From Paroedura picta (Eukaryota; Chordata; Lepidosauria; Squamata; Gekkonidae), in assembly GCF_049243985.1 (NCBI RefSeq), contig NC_135380.1, positions 20,136,501-20,200,500 of the forward strand: a DNA stretch of 64,000 nt, in the 5' to 3' direction. Position numbers and translations under genes: made by a program. This document shows positions 1 through 11,809 of this stretch, one piece after another. The stretch's first letter is position 1, and every line of letters begins with the position of its first letter. The notes under the pieces were generated by a model. It ran no database searches. It was given only the letters and a program-made list of their open reading frames with translations, and had not been told where the DNA came from.

Positions 1-870
1 CACTGATTAGCCCGCCTGAAGCGAGAGTCAGCCCTGGCGGGGAGCGACGGCCAGTCCGGCCCCCGCAGCAGCCCCGCGACCCCCGGCGCGGCGGCGAAAA
101 GCCCCTTCGGCGCTCGGCAGGCTGCAAGGCTCGAGGGAAGGGACGCGCAGTCGGGCTGCCTGTTCTGTGCAAGGCACCGGCCCTGCGGCCGCACTTAGCG
201 GAGGGGGAGGAGGAATGCCAGCGGGACGCGCCTCCTCTTCCCCGCCGCCGTCCACAGGGCCGCCTCCCCCGCGGGGCTTGCTTTTCCGCGGCAAACGGAC
301 GCGCCGCCGCCCAGTCCCGCCCTGCGCCTCCTCTCCAAGCCCCGGGAGCCGCGCCGGAGCAGCGAGGCGGGCGCAGGCTGGGCCGCCGCAAGGGCCTACC
401 GGGGCCGCCAAGGAGCCCCGGCCTGCGAGGACGGCGGAAAGGGAAGGAAGGCGCTCGCCATGCACGCCCCCCCCCCGAAGGGGCGCCTACCGCAAGCCCC
501 GGCCTGCGACTGCTCCCCCCCGAGGGGCTGGCGGCGGCGGCAACGGCGGAGCAGCTCCCTCCTTCCCGGCGGCCGCGGTCCCCTCCCCCTTTCCCCGCCT
601 CCTCTTGCCCGACGGCGGCCGCGGCGGCAGCTCCGCCTCTGCGGCTCCTCCTCCTCCTCCCCCGCGCCGCTTCCCCCTTCTGCAGCTCCTCCTTCCCTCC
701 CGGCGCCCGACCTGCCTCCAAAAGGGCTCTCGGGGGGCCGACGGGGCAGGCCGGGACCGCCTGGTCGCCCCCCCCCCCCAGCGGCATGGTCGCCCGTCGT
801 TGGAGCCGCAGCTGCAGGCGGGGAGTTGGCAGCTCTTCCGGCCCTCCCGCAGCCGCCCATGCTGAACCGA
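1..870. promoter_or_regulatory. CpG island, promoter of an unidentified gene
   Basis: This stretch is extremely GC-rich and dense in CpG, with runs of GGC/CCG and poly-C, unlike the AT-rich DNA to its right. It ends sharply at about 870. Undepleted CpG of this length normally marks a vertebrate housekeeping or developmental promoter. Several long open frames cross it on both strands (for example 167-865 plus), but they are low-complexity Pro/Arg/Ala/Gly translations expected in any GC-rich DNA, and none resembles a known protein. In human, R3HCC1 then LOXL2 follow CHMP7, so an R3HCC1 promoter on the minus strand is one possibility, but no R3HCC1 coding sequence is visible. Transcription direction is not determined. 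Confidence 0.7.
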
Positions 871-873
871 AGG

Positions 874-1000
874 CCTATTCTGCACACAATTAGATAATGC
901 TCTTTCAATGCACTTTAGAAGTAGATTTTCCTGTTCTGCACAGGAAAATTCAGCTGCCAAAGCACATTGAAAGTGCATTATCCTATGTGTGCAGAACAGG
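874..1000. mobile_element. Palindromic miniature element
   Basis: Two arms of about 43 bases, at 874-916 and 958-1000, are near-perfect inverted repeats (ends CCTATTCTGCACACA and TGTGTGCAGAACAGG). The centre is itself partly palindromic (TTTTCCTGTTCTGCACAGGAAAA-like). This is the structure of a non-autonomous DNA transposon. It lies at the edge of the CpG island. A related, more decayed copy is at about 37830-37970. Confidence 0.6.
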
Positions 1001-3660
1001 CTGAAGAGTGCGGCTTTGTCTGCCTTGGAGTGCTGCTTGCCCTCCTGCTCCACCCCCTGCACACACGAGTCTGTGTTCAGACATGCAAATAGATACAACC
1101 CTGTAAAAGAAGCTGCTAGCAGGCATTGCCCAATCAAGGCAGTTGATTAACATAACAGCTGGCTCATTAAGCTCTGCCTGACCTGGCTGGGCCTGTTTCT
1201 TGCTCCCTGGCATGTTTACACATCAACAATGAGGGCTCTATTCTTTGGCAAACTTTGGATCCTTCTGTAGGTTCATAAAAATTTGCCATGGAGAATGAGC
1301 CTCTACACTGAGATCCAGGAGAGCCTGGTATGCCAAGAATGGTGGGGCACGCTTTGGTTCCTTTCACAGATATTGACTATGTAGCAATGCTTCTGGTAGA
1401 GCTTAGCATGACCTGCAAATTGCACCAGATCCAGCTTATATGAGTACCGCAGGGGTGGTTCAAAATTGGGCAAATCTCAACCTGAGAAGGAACTTGATGA
1501 GTATCACCCATGGTTACTGTAGCTTCGTCATGGACCATAGTTATGGCCAACAAAGGGGAAAATGGGATGAGGGCAAGGAGTGTGCAAGTATTAAATCAGA
1601 ATGTGGCCTTCTAAATGAAAAAAAAAGATCTTAATGGTACCTGTTAGCTGGCCCTATCCTAAATATGGAAACTTGGAAGTTTGTGTCAGTGGGTTGGATG
1701 CCATCAATGCCTTCCACTGGTAAAAAGTGTGATTTTGACTCTCCCTTCAGCTCCCCTTTCATATAATTCCTGCTGTATCAGGGTATCTATCAGAGAACAG
1801 CCAGCACCTGCTATCCAGCTGGAGTTGCTAAAAATTTAACGTATAGTGCCCTTCAAGATACGTCATCATCCTAATAATACAAAAGTTAGCAACAAGAGCT
1901 TCCTTGAGCGATGGGGTAAAATAGTCCCTATCAGTTTTCCTACTGTGGCCAGACTAGGGACTTACCACTTTTTCTAAAATATAAGCTGCAAATTCAAGCA
2001 AGAGGTCCCCCGTTGAGGTCTATGGCTCTATATCTTATGTATAAGGATATATATAAGAACCAACTCTTCTATATCTGACAATGGTATTTCTTGATAGATT
2101 TCATTTTCATGTAAAGTGTTACTCAAATCTACCCAGGTAAGGTATTGTAATGTTGATTGTCTATGAGATGGAGGTGTCCACTCAAGTATCTGCATTAAAT
2201 TGCCCCTAACACATTTTCAGAAAACTTACTAGATCTTCAGTTGACACAGTCCCTTGAGCTGTTTCACTTGTCTCTGGTCAACTCTAGAATTTTTGCTTAT
2301 TCTAGAATGTCATTATATTTGTCACAGAAGGACAGTGCAGGAATCCTGACCTCACAAATTCAGTACTGAAAGGTCTGTTGGCGACTGATGAGGGCTTAGA
2401 TTACTTAAGTGTCCCTTTTTTTAAAAGACCAGAATCCCATGCCAGGAATTTGGGTTGAACCAGAAAAAGTCCAAACTCTGAAATAAAAAGCCCAGCACAG
2501 TAGAAAATATTACCAGTAGAAACCAGTTTGTCAGAGTTTATTGTGGTCCAAAAAAAGAACATAATGAGGAAAAGGTTTTAATGACATCTCTTCAGATGAA
2601 TGCAGCTCTGACTTTGGTGAATCTTCAAAGGCAAAGGATAATGTGTAACCCAGTAGCAATGAACAAAGTTTTGTTTCCCCCTTACTGGTGCTTTTGAATA
2701 CTGCTTCACTGAAATGAAGCCACAACAGTGCTGGAGGAAGTCAGACAAGAGGGAAGAGATTAAGCCAAAATTACAGAGATTTGGGACACTCTGGTAAGAA
2801 CACCGTGGGATTTCAAGCGTGGTCATGGCCCTTCCCAACCCTCCTGGCAGCTCATAAAAAGATCAAACTTGGGCCTCTTGAGTGTAAAGCCTGCAGTGTT
2901 TCACGGAGCAATAATACCAAATAAGTCACAAGACAGATGAAGAGAGGGGCTGTGAGATTCCTCTCCTGCGGTCCACCTCCAGGAAATATCCTGCCTACCA
3001 AGGGTTAATCCCTCTGTGCCCTTTCCCTCTCCATAAACAGATTCTAGTTGCTCTGAATTACCATACAGATTAAGAAAGCAGAGCCTGTGATTGCAGGAGT
3101 GCCTTCCTTCAAGTGGCCCAGAGACCCTCAGCAAGTTCTTGACTCCCCCCCCCCAGAGAGATTTTCGCTTTCCTCTGGAAATGTGCAGCCCTTCTCCTTT
3201 GTCCCCTCCCTTTGCACCTGCTTCTTCTCTCTGATGAGAATGGCCTCTAATGACTCCAATTTGGAAAAGAACCCAGAGACGTAGCAACTCAGCCAGATGG
3301 CTTCCCAACAGGCCTCTCCTGCATTCTGATGCTAGCAAATGCCCCGCAGCCCCCTCCCAGCCCCCAGCAAAAGAATGTCGATGTTTCCCAGCATTTTGGC
3401 CTGGCTAATAATTGCATCACTCTCTGTATTCATTTTACGCGTCTGTCTCTCATTCAGAGATGAGTGGTTCATAGATTCATGTTCATAGATTTTCTTCAAT
3501 TTCCTCCTGTAGGCATAAGAATGTATCTTTGGGGAATGAACCTTCTCTCCAGACTTCATGAATATGTTTTGTGTACGGAAAATAAAGATGGACCGGCCCT
3601 TTAAGTATATCATCTACCAACCATATATGGGAAATGGTGATGATAATAATCCTTAGCATT
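1001..3660. other. Intergenic DNA, no recognisable gene
   Basis: Only short open frames occur here and none matches a protein I recognise. No clear recent transposon copy is visible. There is a short poly-C run near 3147. Confidence 0.5.
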
Positions 3661-3669
3661 CTTATTGAG

Positions 3670-3880
3670 CTTTCGAGCATTTATTGGTTTAGTACATTGT
3701 TATGCAACCTTTCACCCAAAGAGCTCAGGGTGGCATACATGCTTCTTCCATCCTCCACTTTATCTTCTCAACAACCACCCTGTGATGTAGAACAAACTGA
3801 GCGAGAGAATAACTAGATCACCTTGCAAGCTTTGAACTTGGGTCTCCCAGATCCTAGTCCAACAGTCTAATCTGGAAACC
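3670..3880 (-). repeat. Old tRNA/CORE-type SINE remnant
   Basis: The stretch reads like a diverged SINE in reverse: a 'contents of the cell' core (CTCAGGGTGGCATACA, CTTCTCAACAACCACCCTGTGA), then a degenerate CAAGCTTTGAACTTGGGTCTCCC block that corresponds to the B-box end of tRNA-derived SINEs. It is strongly diverged from the younger copies in the window. Confidence 0.45.
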
Positions 3881-4026
3881 AACATGGCATTGAAACACTT
3901 GGCCTACATTGTCATGTTCAGTCCTTAAGGCAACCCGATATTATATCAATGTTGCATGGGGGAGGGGGATGAGAATGACTTTCCTATAACCACCTAATGA
4001 GTCCATGGCAGAGGTGACATTTAAAC

Positions 4027-4305
4027 AGAAGAAGAAGAAGAGTTGGTTCTTATATGCTGCTTTTCCCTACGCGAAGGAGGCTCAGAGCGGCTTACAGTCG
4101 CCTTCCCATTCCTCTCCCCACAACAGACACCCTGTGGGGTGGGTGAGGCTGAGAGAGCTCTGATATCACTGCTCTGTCAGAACAGTTTTATCAGTGCCGT
4201 GGCGAGCCCAAGGTCACCCAGCTGGCTGCATGTGGGGGAGCGCAGAATCGAACCTGGCATGCCAGATTAGAAGTCCGCACTCCTAACCACTACACCAAAC
4301 TGGCT
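4027..4305 (-). mobile_element. tRNA-derived CORE-SINE (MIR-like), copy 1
   Basis: Read on the minus strand it starts GCCAGTTTGGTGTAGTGG (pol III A-box-like), has a B-box-like GGTTCGATTC, the MIR-style core around GGGTGACCTTGGGC, and ends in (CTT)n. This is the most frequent repeat family in the window. Squamate genomes carry such CORE-SINEs; the exact published family name is not assigned. Confidence 0.85.
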
Positions 4306-4519
4306 CTCTAACAGCTGACACCCCAAGTCACAGCTTATGTTATTGACCATTATTATTAGTATTAGTTAAGTATTAGTATTGGTTGAGGCCAGGGTGAGGT
4401 CTCGGTGTTATCATCAGAGGTTCCCTCAAGGTGTGTTAGATCAGGCTCCTCACTCCCAGTAAGAGAGAGCTTTTTGGCCCATGTGCTGAATGGGGTGGGT
4501 GGGTGACTGGAACTCTCAT

Positions 4520-4643
4520 TGATCGCCATCTGGTTAATTAAGGGGTGTTTTAGGAGCTTTTACTGTGTTTTATTGCATTGTTGTAAACTGCTGCGAGACT
4601 TTTTGAGAGCAGCAGCATATAAATGTAAAAATAAATAAATAGT
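4520..4643 (+). mobile_element. L2/CR1-like LINE 3' end
   Basis: It holds the typical end of a reptile LINE: TTGTAAACTGCTGCGAGAC, a GCATATAAAT block and an AAATAAATAAATA tail. A better preserved copy with the same type of tail lies at 40040-41032. Bases 4380-4520 may also belong to the element. Confidence 0.55.
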
Positions 4644-4649
4644 ATTAGT

Positions 4650-6265
4650 ATTAGTACTATATGAGATTTATAAACCACCCCTCCCTGCAAGGCATGCTAT
4701 GGCAGATGTGTCTTTGGATTTGATTAAAATTTCTGTCTATGTCTGTAGTAACAAATATATAAAGAAATAAAGATGCGGAGAATGACAGAACTCTTTGGTG
4801 GAATAAAAATTTTAGATTTAAACTGGAGTAAGAAGTCCAGGGTGATAGCTAGATCTTTATTCCCCCCAAAATTGAGCATTTTACTCATGTAAGAGAATCC
4901 CTGGGCTATGCCCGTGTTTCCCCAAAGCAAAGAGTTACTTCCCCCTTTCCCAGGTTCCCCACACTTGTGAGTGTGGGAAGAGGCTTTCTTGAGTTGCCAT
5001 TATAATTCCCCTGCAGGTCAACTGAGATGAATCACCACCTCTTATGCCTATCTAGTTCAGCTTCTTGAGCGGCCGCAGTTTTAGGCACTCAGCTGTGTTT
5101 CCTGGTAACTCAGGATGTCATTTGAAATGTCAGTTTGGTAATCCTTTATTGAACTTTCCCCAAAAACTATTACAAGTCCAGTCTGAAAACAGAACAGGTG
5201 GATTCTCAGGAGGTGCCACAACTAGAAGCCAGACTAATTCAGACTCACATTCTAATCCACATGAAGATCATACACCAAGTCGCTAAGCCACAATCTGCAA
5301 AATCGTGTATATGATACCAGTCCAGAAGGAATACCCATAGTGCATTTCAGAAAGGACTCTCCACTTACAAGTGTGCTGAGAAATGGAAGGGTGGTTGCAG
5401 TCCTGTGTAAATCATCACAACTTCTAAAACTGAATCAGGAGGTTCACATTTATTAGTGCACAGCAAGTAAACCTACAAAGACTTTTAGCCAATTGTATTT
5501 TACTCCAATTGATTGCATTTAAATGTTTTTTAAAACTCTTGTAAAGGTGACCTTCTGATAAATAAAACCCTTTTATTTACAGATTCAAAATTGTGTGACA
5601 AATTTGGATACAGAGCAGAAAGTAATTTTTCTCTGTTATTGAATATAGAACAGGGTTGGTGGAAACAGCAGGTAGCAGATTGTTCAAGAGTTTCCAAAAT
5701 CTTTGCATTGGAACTCAAGTGTGCCTTCACAACAATCAATCAATCTGAAAACATGTTCTATTCTCCTTCAGATCTACCACGCTCAGTCCTCTGAAGGTCT
5801 TCTGCTGATTCTGATTCCATTGCTGAACTACAATCAGCTACCCAAGAGGCTCCCCCTCACTGGCGGTCTTCAGGCAGAGGCTAGACAGATATCAAAAATG
5901 CGTTAGGCCAGTGGCTCCCAAACGTTTTCCAGTTGCCCCCCCCCCTGGTTCCTAGACCACATCCATTTACCCTACATGCTTGCACGCACGCACACACACG
6001 CACACACAAACACTATACTGCTTTCCTGATGTTAGGTCTACTGCAAACACACTATACTGCTCGAACTTCTTTTTGGGTTGTTGTGCAGCAACCTGATTTT
6101 AGCCTGGAAAAAAGTTTACAAAAACATACAAGTTCTTTGTAAAAGTAATGTATAAAAACCACTGGGCCTCACTGGGGAGAAAGATGAGAAAAAAGAGAGA
6201 TGCAAGCAATTGAAAATCCCGAGCAAGCCAGAGAAGGCTTTTCCAGCCACCCAAAGACAGAGGCT
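4650..6265. other. Intergenic DNA, no recognisable gene
   Basis: No protein-coding signal was recognised. The stretch includes a short CA-rich tract near 5980-6010. Confidence 0.45.
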
Positions 6266-6415
6266 ATTGGAGAAGGGTTGCCAACCCTGGGTGAAGAAAT
6301 TCATGGAGATCTGGCGTGGAGCCTGCAAAGGACAGAGTCTGAGGAAGGGAAGGAGTTCAGCAGGAATATGATCCAATCCAGCCCACCTTCTGCAGCTGTC
6401 ATTTTCTTTAGGAGG
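6266..6415 (+). mobile_element. Fragment of the 'GTTGCCAAC' miniature repeat
   Basis: It begins with GGGTTGCCAACCCTGGGTG and continues with the 'GGAGATCTGG...GGAGCCTG' pattern shared with copies at 11810, 16005, 44405 and 55045. It is diverged and truncated. Confidence 0.45.
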
Positions 6416-6540
6416 CTAAGCAGGGATGTCCCTGGTCAGAACTGAGATGAGAGACCACCAAGGAAGTCCAGGGTCGCTACTACCCAGAGTCACGCAAAGG
6501 CAAACCACCTTGAAACATCTCTCACTAGGAAAATGTGGAT
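6416..6540 (+). mobile_element. 5S rRNA-derived SINE fragment
   Basis: The string GGCTAAGCAGGGATGTCCC, then CTGGTCAGAACTGAGATGAG and AGACCACC, follows the internal promoter half of vertebrate 5S rRNA (AAGCTAAGCAGGGTCGGGCC ... TTGGATGGGAGACC). The 3' part (AAGTCCAGGGTCGCTAC, GGCAAACCACCTTGAAA) is a SINE body rather than 5S gene. This points to a SINE3-type element and not a functional 5S gene, because the 5' half and the true 5S end are absent. Confidence 0.55.
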
Positions 6541-6719
6541 GCAGCAAGAAGAGTCAAAGACTTTGACTGTCAAACTGCTCCCCCCTACTGCCCCCAAACT
6601 TCTCACCATCCCTCTACTTCCCCAAAATATCTCACTGCCCCCCTGGATCCATCTACTGCCTGGGGGGGGGTGTACCCCCACTGTGGAAACTGCTACTCTT
6701 ACCAATCCCCCTCCTAAAA

Positions 6720-6960
6720 CATGCCTAAGCTAACCCTAGCCCCAATATATATCCTAATATGAATCCCTATTGTTTTCATATTTTTACATGTAAATCAGGT
6801 TAAAAAATCCTTATACATCCCATGGCCTTTCCTAAGCATGCTGTCCCTAGCCCTAATGCTCCCACTAAACGTAAAAAACCCTGAACCATACCAAAGCTCA
6901 CCCTAACCCTAACCTAAGAATTTACCCTAATATAAATCCCTATTTTTTTACATTGGGGTA
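6720..6960. repeat. Degenerate CCCTAA-rich tract
   Basis: The stretch is rich in CCCTAA/CCCTAG-type words, including CACCCTAACCCTAACCTAAG near 6900, and has two diverged copies of a longer unit (ATCCTAATATGAATCCCTATT near 6750 and CCCTAATATAAATCCCTATT near 6930). It resembles a decayed interstitial telomere-like or minisatellite sequence. Confidence 0.4.
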
Positions 6961-7185
6961 TAATGTCATAGCGCCCACCCTTCAAAAGCCACTCTTTTCT
7001 CCAAGGGAACTGATTCTCATTATCTGGATCAGATTCCAGGCCCCCACATGGTGATCAGCAATCGGGCTCCAAAAGTTGGGACTGGGGGAGTTTCTGGATC
7101 ATGAGACATCAACCCAGGCCATCACATCTAGCATTGCTGAAGATGCCAGCCCCCAAGTGGACCCTAGGGATCTCCTGGAACTTCA

Positions 7186-7347
7186 GTGCATCTCCAAACT
7201 ACAGAAATTGGCTCCCCTGGAGAAAATGGATGTTTTGGAGGGTGGACTCCATGGCACTACACCCAAGTAGGATCCCAGTTCTCCTCAGGCTCCAGCCCCA
7301 AATCTCCAGGAGTTTCCCAGCCTGGAGCTGGAGACCCTACTCTCCCC
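7186..7347 (-). mobile_element. 'GTTGCCAAC' miniature repeat copy
   Basis: It contains CTCCCCTGGAGAAAATGG, GGAGGGTGGACTCCATGGC and AAATCTCCAGGAGTTTCCCA, the reverse-orientation landmarks of the family whose plus copies lie at 11810 and 55045. Confidence 0.55.
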
Positions 7348-7348
7348 A

Positions 7349-7385
7349 CCACCACCACCACCACCACCACCACAACCACCACCTG
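7349..7385. repeat. (CAC)n microsatellite
   Basis: A run of about twelve CAC/CCA trinucleotides with one interruption (CACAACCACC). Confidence 0.9.
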
Positions 7386-7654
7386 TGGCCAACCCAACTT
7401 TAGGCTGTCCTTTCAGCAGCAGGAAGGGGCCACGTTCTAAAGAGCAGCTCCTTATTTCCAGTTCCATCAAGGCTTCGGCAGCTTTTCCTTCTCAGCCAAA
7501 TGGCTTAACCCACCTGAGCAACGCCAGTTTGTGGAGGACATGAGGCATCTCAGGTGGGAGGTGGCCCTGTGCACATAGGAGAGGACTGAGATGGCAGAGA
7601 GGTTTTCCACCCTGCTGCTGGCAGCATGAGCAGAGGGACAGCCCATCCTCACTT

Positions 7655-7805
7655 CTCAGATCTGCACTGCACTGGCCTGGATAGCCCAGACACACCTGCG
7701 GGTTCTGCAGCCAACAGGAACCTTTCCTTGCCCTCCTCCAAGTAACCACCTTTCAAATACTTAAAGAGACCAACCACGCCCCCTCTGAACCTTGACACAT
7801 CTCTT
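7655..7805 (-). mobile_element. CR1 LINE fragment
   Basis: The words CAGCCAACAGGAACC, CTTGCCCTCCTCCAAGTAAC and CACCTTTCAAATACTTAAAG correspond, in reverse orientation, to the CR1 3' coding/UTR boundary. The same words occur in the clearer copy at 10911-11222. Confidence 0.5.
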
Positions 7806-8850
7806 GTTGTTTGGATGGTCCCCTACAGTCCCATTGAGAGCGTTTTGCTTCTGGGTCACGAAACTCCTGAGCCCAGCCTAAGAAAAGGTGCATTTGTATT
7901 GAAGGGAGTTCCAAAGGCACTGCTCTGCAAATGTTTTGATCTAGCTTCCCCTGCCCCACCATATTTTGTCTGCCACCCTCTAGATTAGGGCAGGGAAATG
8001 GTTGAGAGGCAATGAAGCAGATGTGATCTGTCAGAGCTTCTACAGCGAGACATCAGGATGGTCCCCCAGAGTCCCCGTGAAGTGCCTCCCCCACCCACAC
8101 TAACTGAGCAGCGCCTTGACGGTAATTGGGGTGTATTTAGTCATTACCCTTATGCAGTAATTAGCACCTTCTGATTTTCCTTTTTGTTAAAAGTTCGCTA
8201 GAAAGGACAACTGAAAAGTACTTTGGCAAGGCTGAGGAACTAGAGATGCCCGCAGCATACCACACCGGAGAGACACAGAATGCACATCTGCCACTAAAGC
8301 ATGTCTCATTCAAAGCGTTTTTCTTTTTAAAACCATCCCTGTCACTTTCTACAATGAAATGTTGGCAGCTGCCCTCATCTTCTCCCAATCTTCTTCCTCT
8401 TCATCTGCCATTCTGAAGCCATCAGACAGGGTGAGGATATGCAAAGAAGATACTAATTATTACAGAGGTACAGGTAGAAAAAGCCTCTTTAAAAGCTATT
8501 GTTATTGAAATTAGGCAGCCATAGTGCATAGGGATCATTAATCTAGCAGCCTTAAGAAAGTGTCATAAAGAGGAAAGGGGTTTGGGAATCAACTGTTAAG
8601 TTCAGTCTGAATATAACCACACTCACAATGGTAACACTTTGCATTTATATGGCACTTACAGCATTCTAAGCCCTTTGTGTACACTATCTTGTTGCAGTCT
8701 TTACAACATACCTTTTCCTTTACTTGTCCCACTAAACACATCCCTCCCCAATTGCTTGCCTGCTGGTCAGAGGGACCCAGCAACCCTAGGAAGGGGTCCC
8801 AAGAGATAATGGTTTTCCTAATTGCCACCTGGAGCACTGGTAGCAGAGAT
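7806..8850. other. Intergenic DNA, no recognisable gene
   Basis: No coding or clear repeat signal was recognised. Confidence 0.4.
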
Positions 8851-8854
8851 GAGA

Positions 8855-9150
8855 ATCAGAATCACGCAGTGCTGGAAAAGAACCCCAAAGGGCCAGGCAG
8901 TCCAGCCCTCCCCACCTTCTCAGGGACTTAAAAATCACACAGTCCAGACAGGTGCTCATCCAATCTCCTCCTAAAAACTTCCTACAAAGGAGACTCCACC
9001 ACCCGCCGAGGCAGCATATTCCGTCTTCGAACAGCCCTCACCATCAGAAAATCTTTAAAAAATTTAAGAACCTCCTTAAAGATTTGAATCCTTTGCTCCT
9101 AGTCCTTGTCTCTAAAGCCGCAGTAGACAACTTGGCCCCCTCTTCAACAT
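8855..9150 (-). mobile_element. CR1 LINE 3' fragment
   Basis: It starts with the CR1 tail pattern AATCAGAATCACGCAGTGC, followed by CCAGGCAGTCCAGCCC and CTCCACCACCCGCCGAGGC, reading in reverse into the end of the reverse-transcriptase ORF. It is diverged relative to the copies at 10911 and 47425. Confidence 0.6.
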
Positions 9151-9167
9151 GAACCTGTAGTCTAGAC

Positions 9168-9237
9168 CAGGGATAGTCAACCTGTGGTCCTCCAGATGTT
9201 CATGGACTACAGTTCCCATGAGCCCTTGCCAGCAAAC
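9168..9237 (+). mobile_element. Half copy of the palindromic hAT miniature element
   Basis: Only the left arm is present: CAGGGATAGTCAACCTG through ACTACAGTTCCCATGAG to the loop. It is preceded by GTCTAGAC. Full-length relatives are 136 bp. Confidence 0.7.
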
Positions 9238-10910
9238 ACCATTCATTTTTAGGTCCTATGCAACACCTTATCAACCAGCATTTAACAGCCAAACCTAAGG
9301 CATTTATGCTTTCTCATTTTACTTGCTGGTAAGCTCCTATTTCTTTGGTGGAGGTGGGGGGAATTCTGTTCTGCACATGTTCTTCTGCTCCTAGTGGTAG
9401 ATTCAACATCAAACAGTTTTTATTTCCAGCGCATATCCCTGCAGATTTAAAGTACAGATTTTCATGCTAAAAATAAATCTGTATGATATTGAATCGACCA
9501 CTAGAGGGAGCAATGCACATGCAGAACAGAAACAGGATCTTACCAGTGAGTTTAAAAACCCCACCGTAGACACCTGGAAGTAGCTATAAAAAGCTTTCCC
9601 ATCACTCCAAAAACTCACATGAGGATCTGTGGTAGAGATCCTGCTCTTTATGCAGAAGATCCTAAATTCAATCACTGACATCTCCAGTCTGGAAGGTATT
9701 ATATAATAAAGAAGTACCTTTGTCAGTGATATTCTACAGAGTTGTTGTCAAACAAAAACAAAACTGTTAAGTGAACCAATGGCTGGATAGCATATTAAGG
9801 ACCTTCATATGGTCCCTGCAAGATCATACAACTGCTAGCTGCAGAAGTTCTTTCCTCTGCTTCCACAAACTGGATAATATATTAATATCCTGCCCTGGTT
9901 TCTGAAGCTCCATGTGTTAGTAATAACATTTAAGCACACACTAGTTCCAGCTGTCCTGCCACGTCATTTTCATCCCACCCTTCAAAAGCAGCTCAGGGCA
10001 GCATAACCAATTCTCCTCTATTTTGCCCTCACCAAAACCCAGCGAGGTAGGTCAGTCTGACTTGTCTTGAATTTACCCAGTGCACTTCACCATCTAGTGG
10101 GAATTCGGCCATTGAGATGAGCTTCCAGATATTTACAAGAACCATGGATGGAGCTCTGTTTAGCACTAAGATGCCTCAGCTTTCTGTAGGAGCCCAACCA
10201 AGAGGACTCCATCCATGAAACTCTCAGACTAAACGTCTTTATAAAGTTGGTGTGAAGTTTAACCAGAGGCTGATTTATGGCACTCTCATGGGATTTCCAA
10301 GGCTTAGAGACATTCAGCGGTGATAGCAACCATGGTGTTCGTTGGTGGTCTCACATCCAACTACTACACCCTGCTGAACCTAATAAAAGCTAAGATCTAA
10401 GAAGAAGAGTTGGTTTTTTTCTACAGGAATCCCTGTACTATTAGACCAAGACGATTACCCTCTGAAACTACCTGCAGGCCTGGCATGAGTCTTCCAGCAT
10501 AGACCTCAGTGCTGCGAACCACCCGCACACAGGGAAACATGCATGAGTTAGCTTAACCCACACAATGGGGTATCCGTATGCAGGGAAAATATTCACGTAG
10601 GGAAACAATCACAACCGAAGCAGCCTACATCATGCTGAGACCTGGTAAACACAGACACCCTCATTTAAATATATGCAAATACCCAAGTCTGTTGCCTTAG
10701 CACCAAGCTTGCAGCCATGGGCAATTAGACCCTGCTGAACTCAACGGAACATGTTTCCAAACACGCTTAAGGCTGCGACTGTAAGTTAAGCAAGAAAAAT
10801 TGTGGATTTCCCACCCAGACATACACACAAAACAAGCACAAATCATCTTCCTTTGACAGGCCACTTTTATCTTCCACACACTGTGCAGGGCAGACTTTCA
10901 AGGGAGGTCG
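9238..10910. other. Intergenic DNA, no recognisable gene
   Basis: Old SINE-like words occur near 9960-10090 (CCCACCCTTCAAAAGCAGC, CTCACCAAAACCCAGCG). Otherwise nothing was recognised. Confidence 0.4.
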
Positions 10911-11222
10911 TAGAATCATAGAATCATAGAGTTGGAAGGGGCCATACAGGCCATCTAGTCCAACCCCCTGCTCAACGCAGGATTAGCCCTAAGCATCCTA
11001 AAGCATCCAAGAAAAGTGTATATCCAGCCTTTGCTTGAAGACTGCCAGTGAGGGGGAGCTCACCACCTCCACTGCTGAACTACTCTGTGAAAAATTTCTT
11101 CCTGATATCTAGCCTATATCGTTGTACTTGAAGTTTAAACCCATTACTGCGTGTCCTCTCCTCTGCAGCCAGCAGAAACAGCATCCTGCCCTCCTCCAAG
11201 TGACAACCTTTCTTGAGTAGTG
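10911..11222 (-). mobile_element. CR1 LINE 3' end
   Basis: It begins with the tandem AGAATCATAGAATCATAG (reverse of the CR1 ATTCTATG tail), then GTTGGAAGGGGCCATACAGG and CCATCTAGTCCAACCCCC, the most conserved part of the CR1 3' UTR. The reverse strand then reads into the end of the RT ORF. It is 5'-truncated, as usual. Confidence 0.9.
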
Positions 11223-11809
11223 GGCAAAGCTGCAGCAATAAGGAACTGAGAGGACCTCCCCCCACTCAAATAAATCCCCTGCTTAAAATGCACAGTCATT
11301 GCTGGCTTCCCCCATTCTTTGCTCAATATATTTCCCGTTCTGTGCCCCCCAAGCCCGTGGGCATGATAAAGCTACATCAGTTTTCCACGGCCGTTCTACA
11401 AGATCTCTCTCTCTCAAAGGAGACCGTACTCATGGAGCCCTGGCTAAGCAGAGCCAGAATGCTTGTGCTGCAGAATCATCATACAATCAACAACAAAGCA
11501 TGAGAAAACTTAGGATTCCTTAGCATAGATACTGTTCTGTCAGTCTCCACTCACCTTTTGTAACCTTTACAACAACCTTGTAGGGTAGGGTTAGTATCAT
11601 TGCCCTCATATGAAAGAGGAGAGTGAACAAGGGGCTTTCCTCAGCCCAATTAGGGAGTTTGGGGCAGAAGCAAAATGTGAACCAAGGAACAGCTCAGGAT
11701 CATGGCTGCTGTTTTTTAAAATAATAATATGCCAAATGGCTGGAATACAGGGCAGAAGCAGGTAGATTTTTAGGCTGCCGTCTTCAGAACATTTTCCTGG
11801 GAGTAAATG

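Noticed and set aside
167-865. 232-residue plus-strand open frame in the left CpG island
   Set aside because: Pro/Arg/Gly/Ala low complexity, overlaps equally long frames on the other strand, no recognisable domain; expected from GC-rich DNA.
1-870. Calling R3HCC1 at the left edge
   Set aside because: Only gene order suggests it; no R3HCC1 residue is visible.
6416-6540. Functional 5S rRNA gene
   Set aside because: Only a diverged internal segment is present and it continues into SINE sequence.
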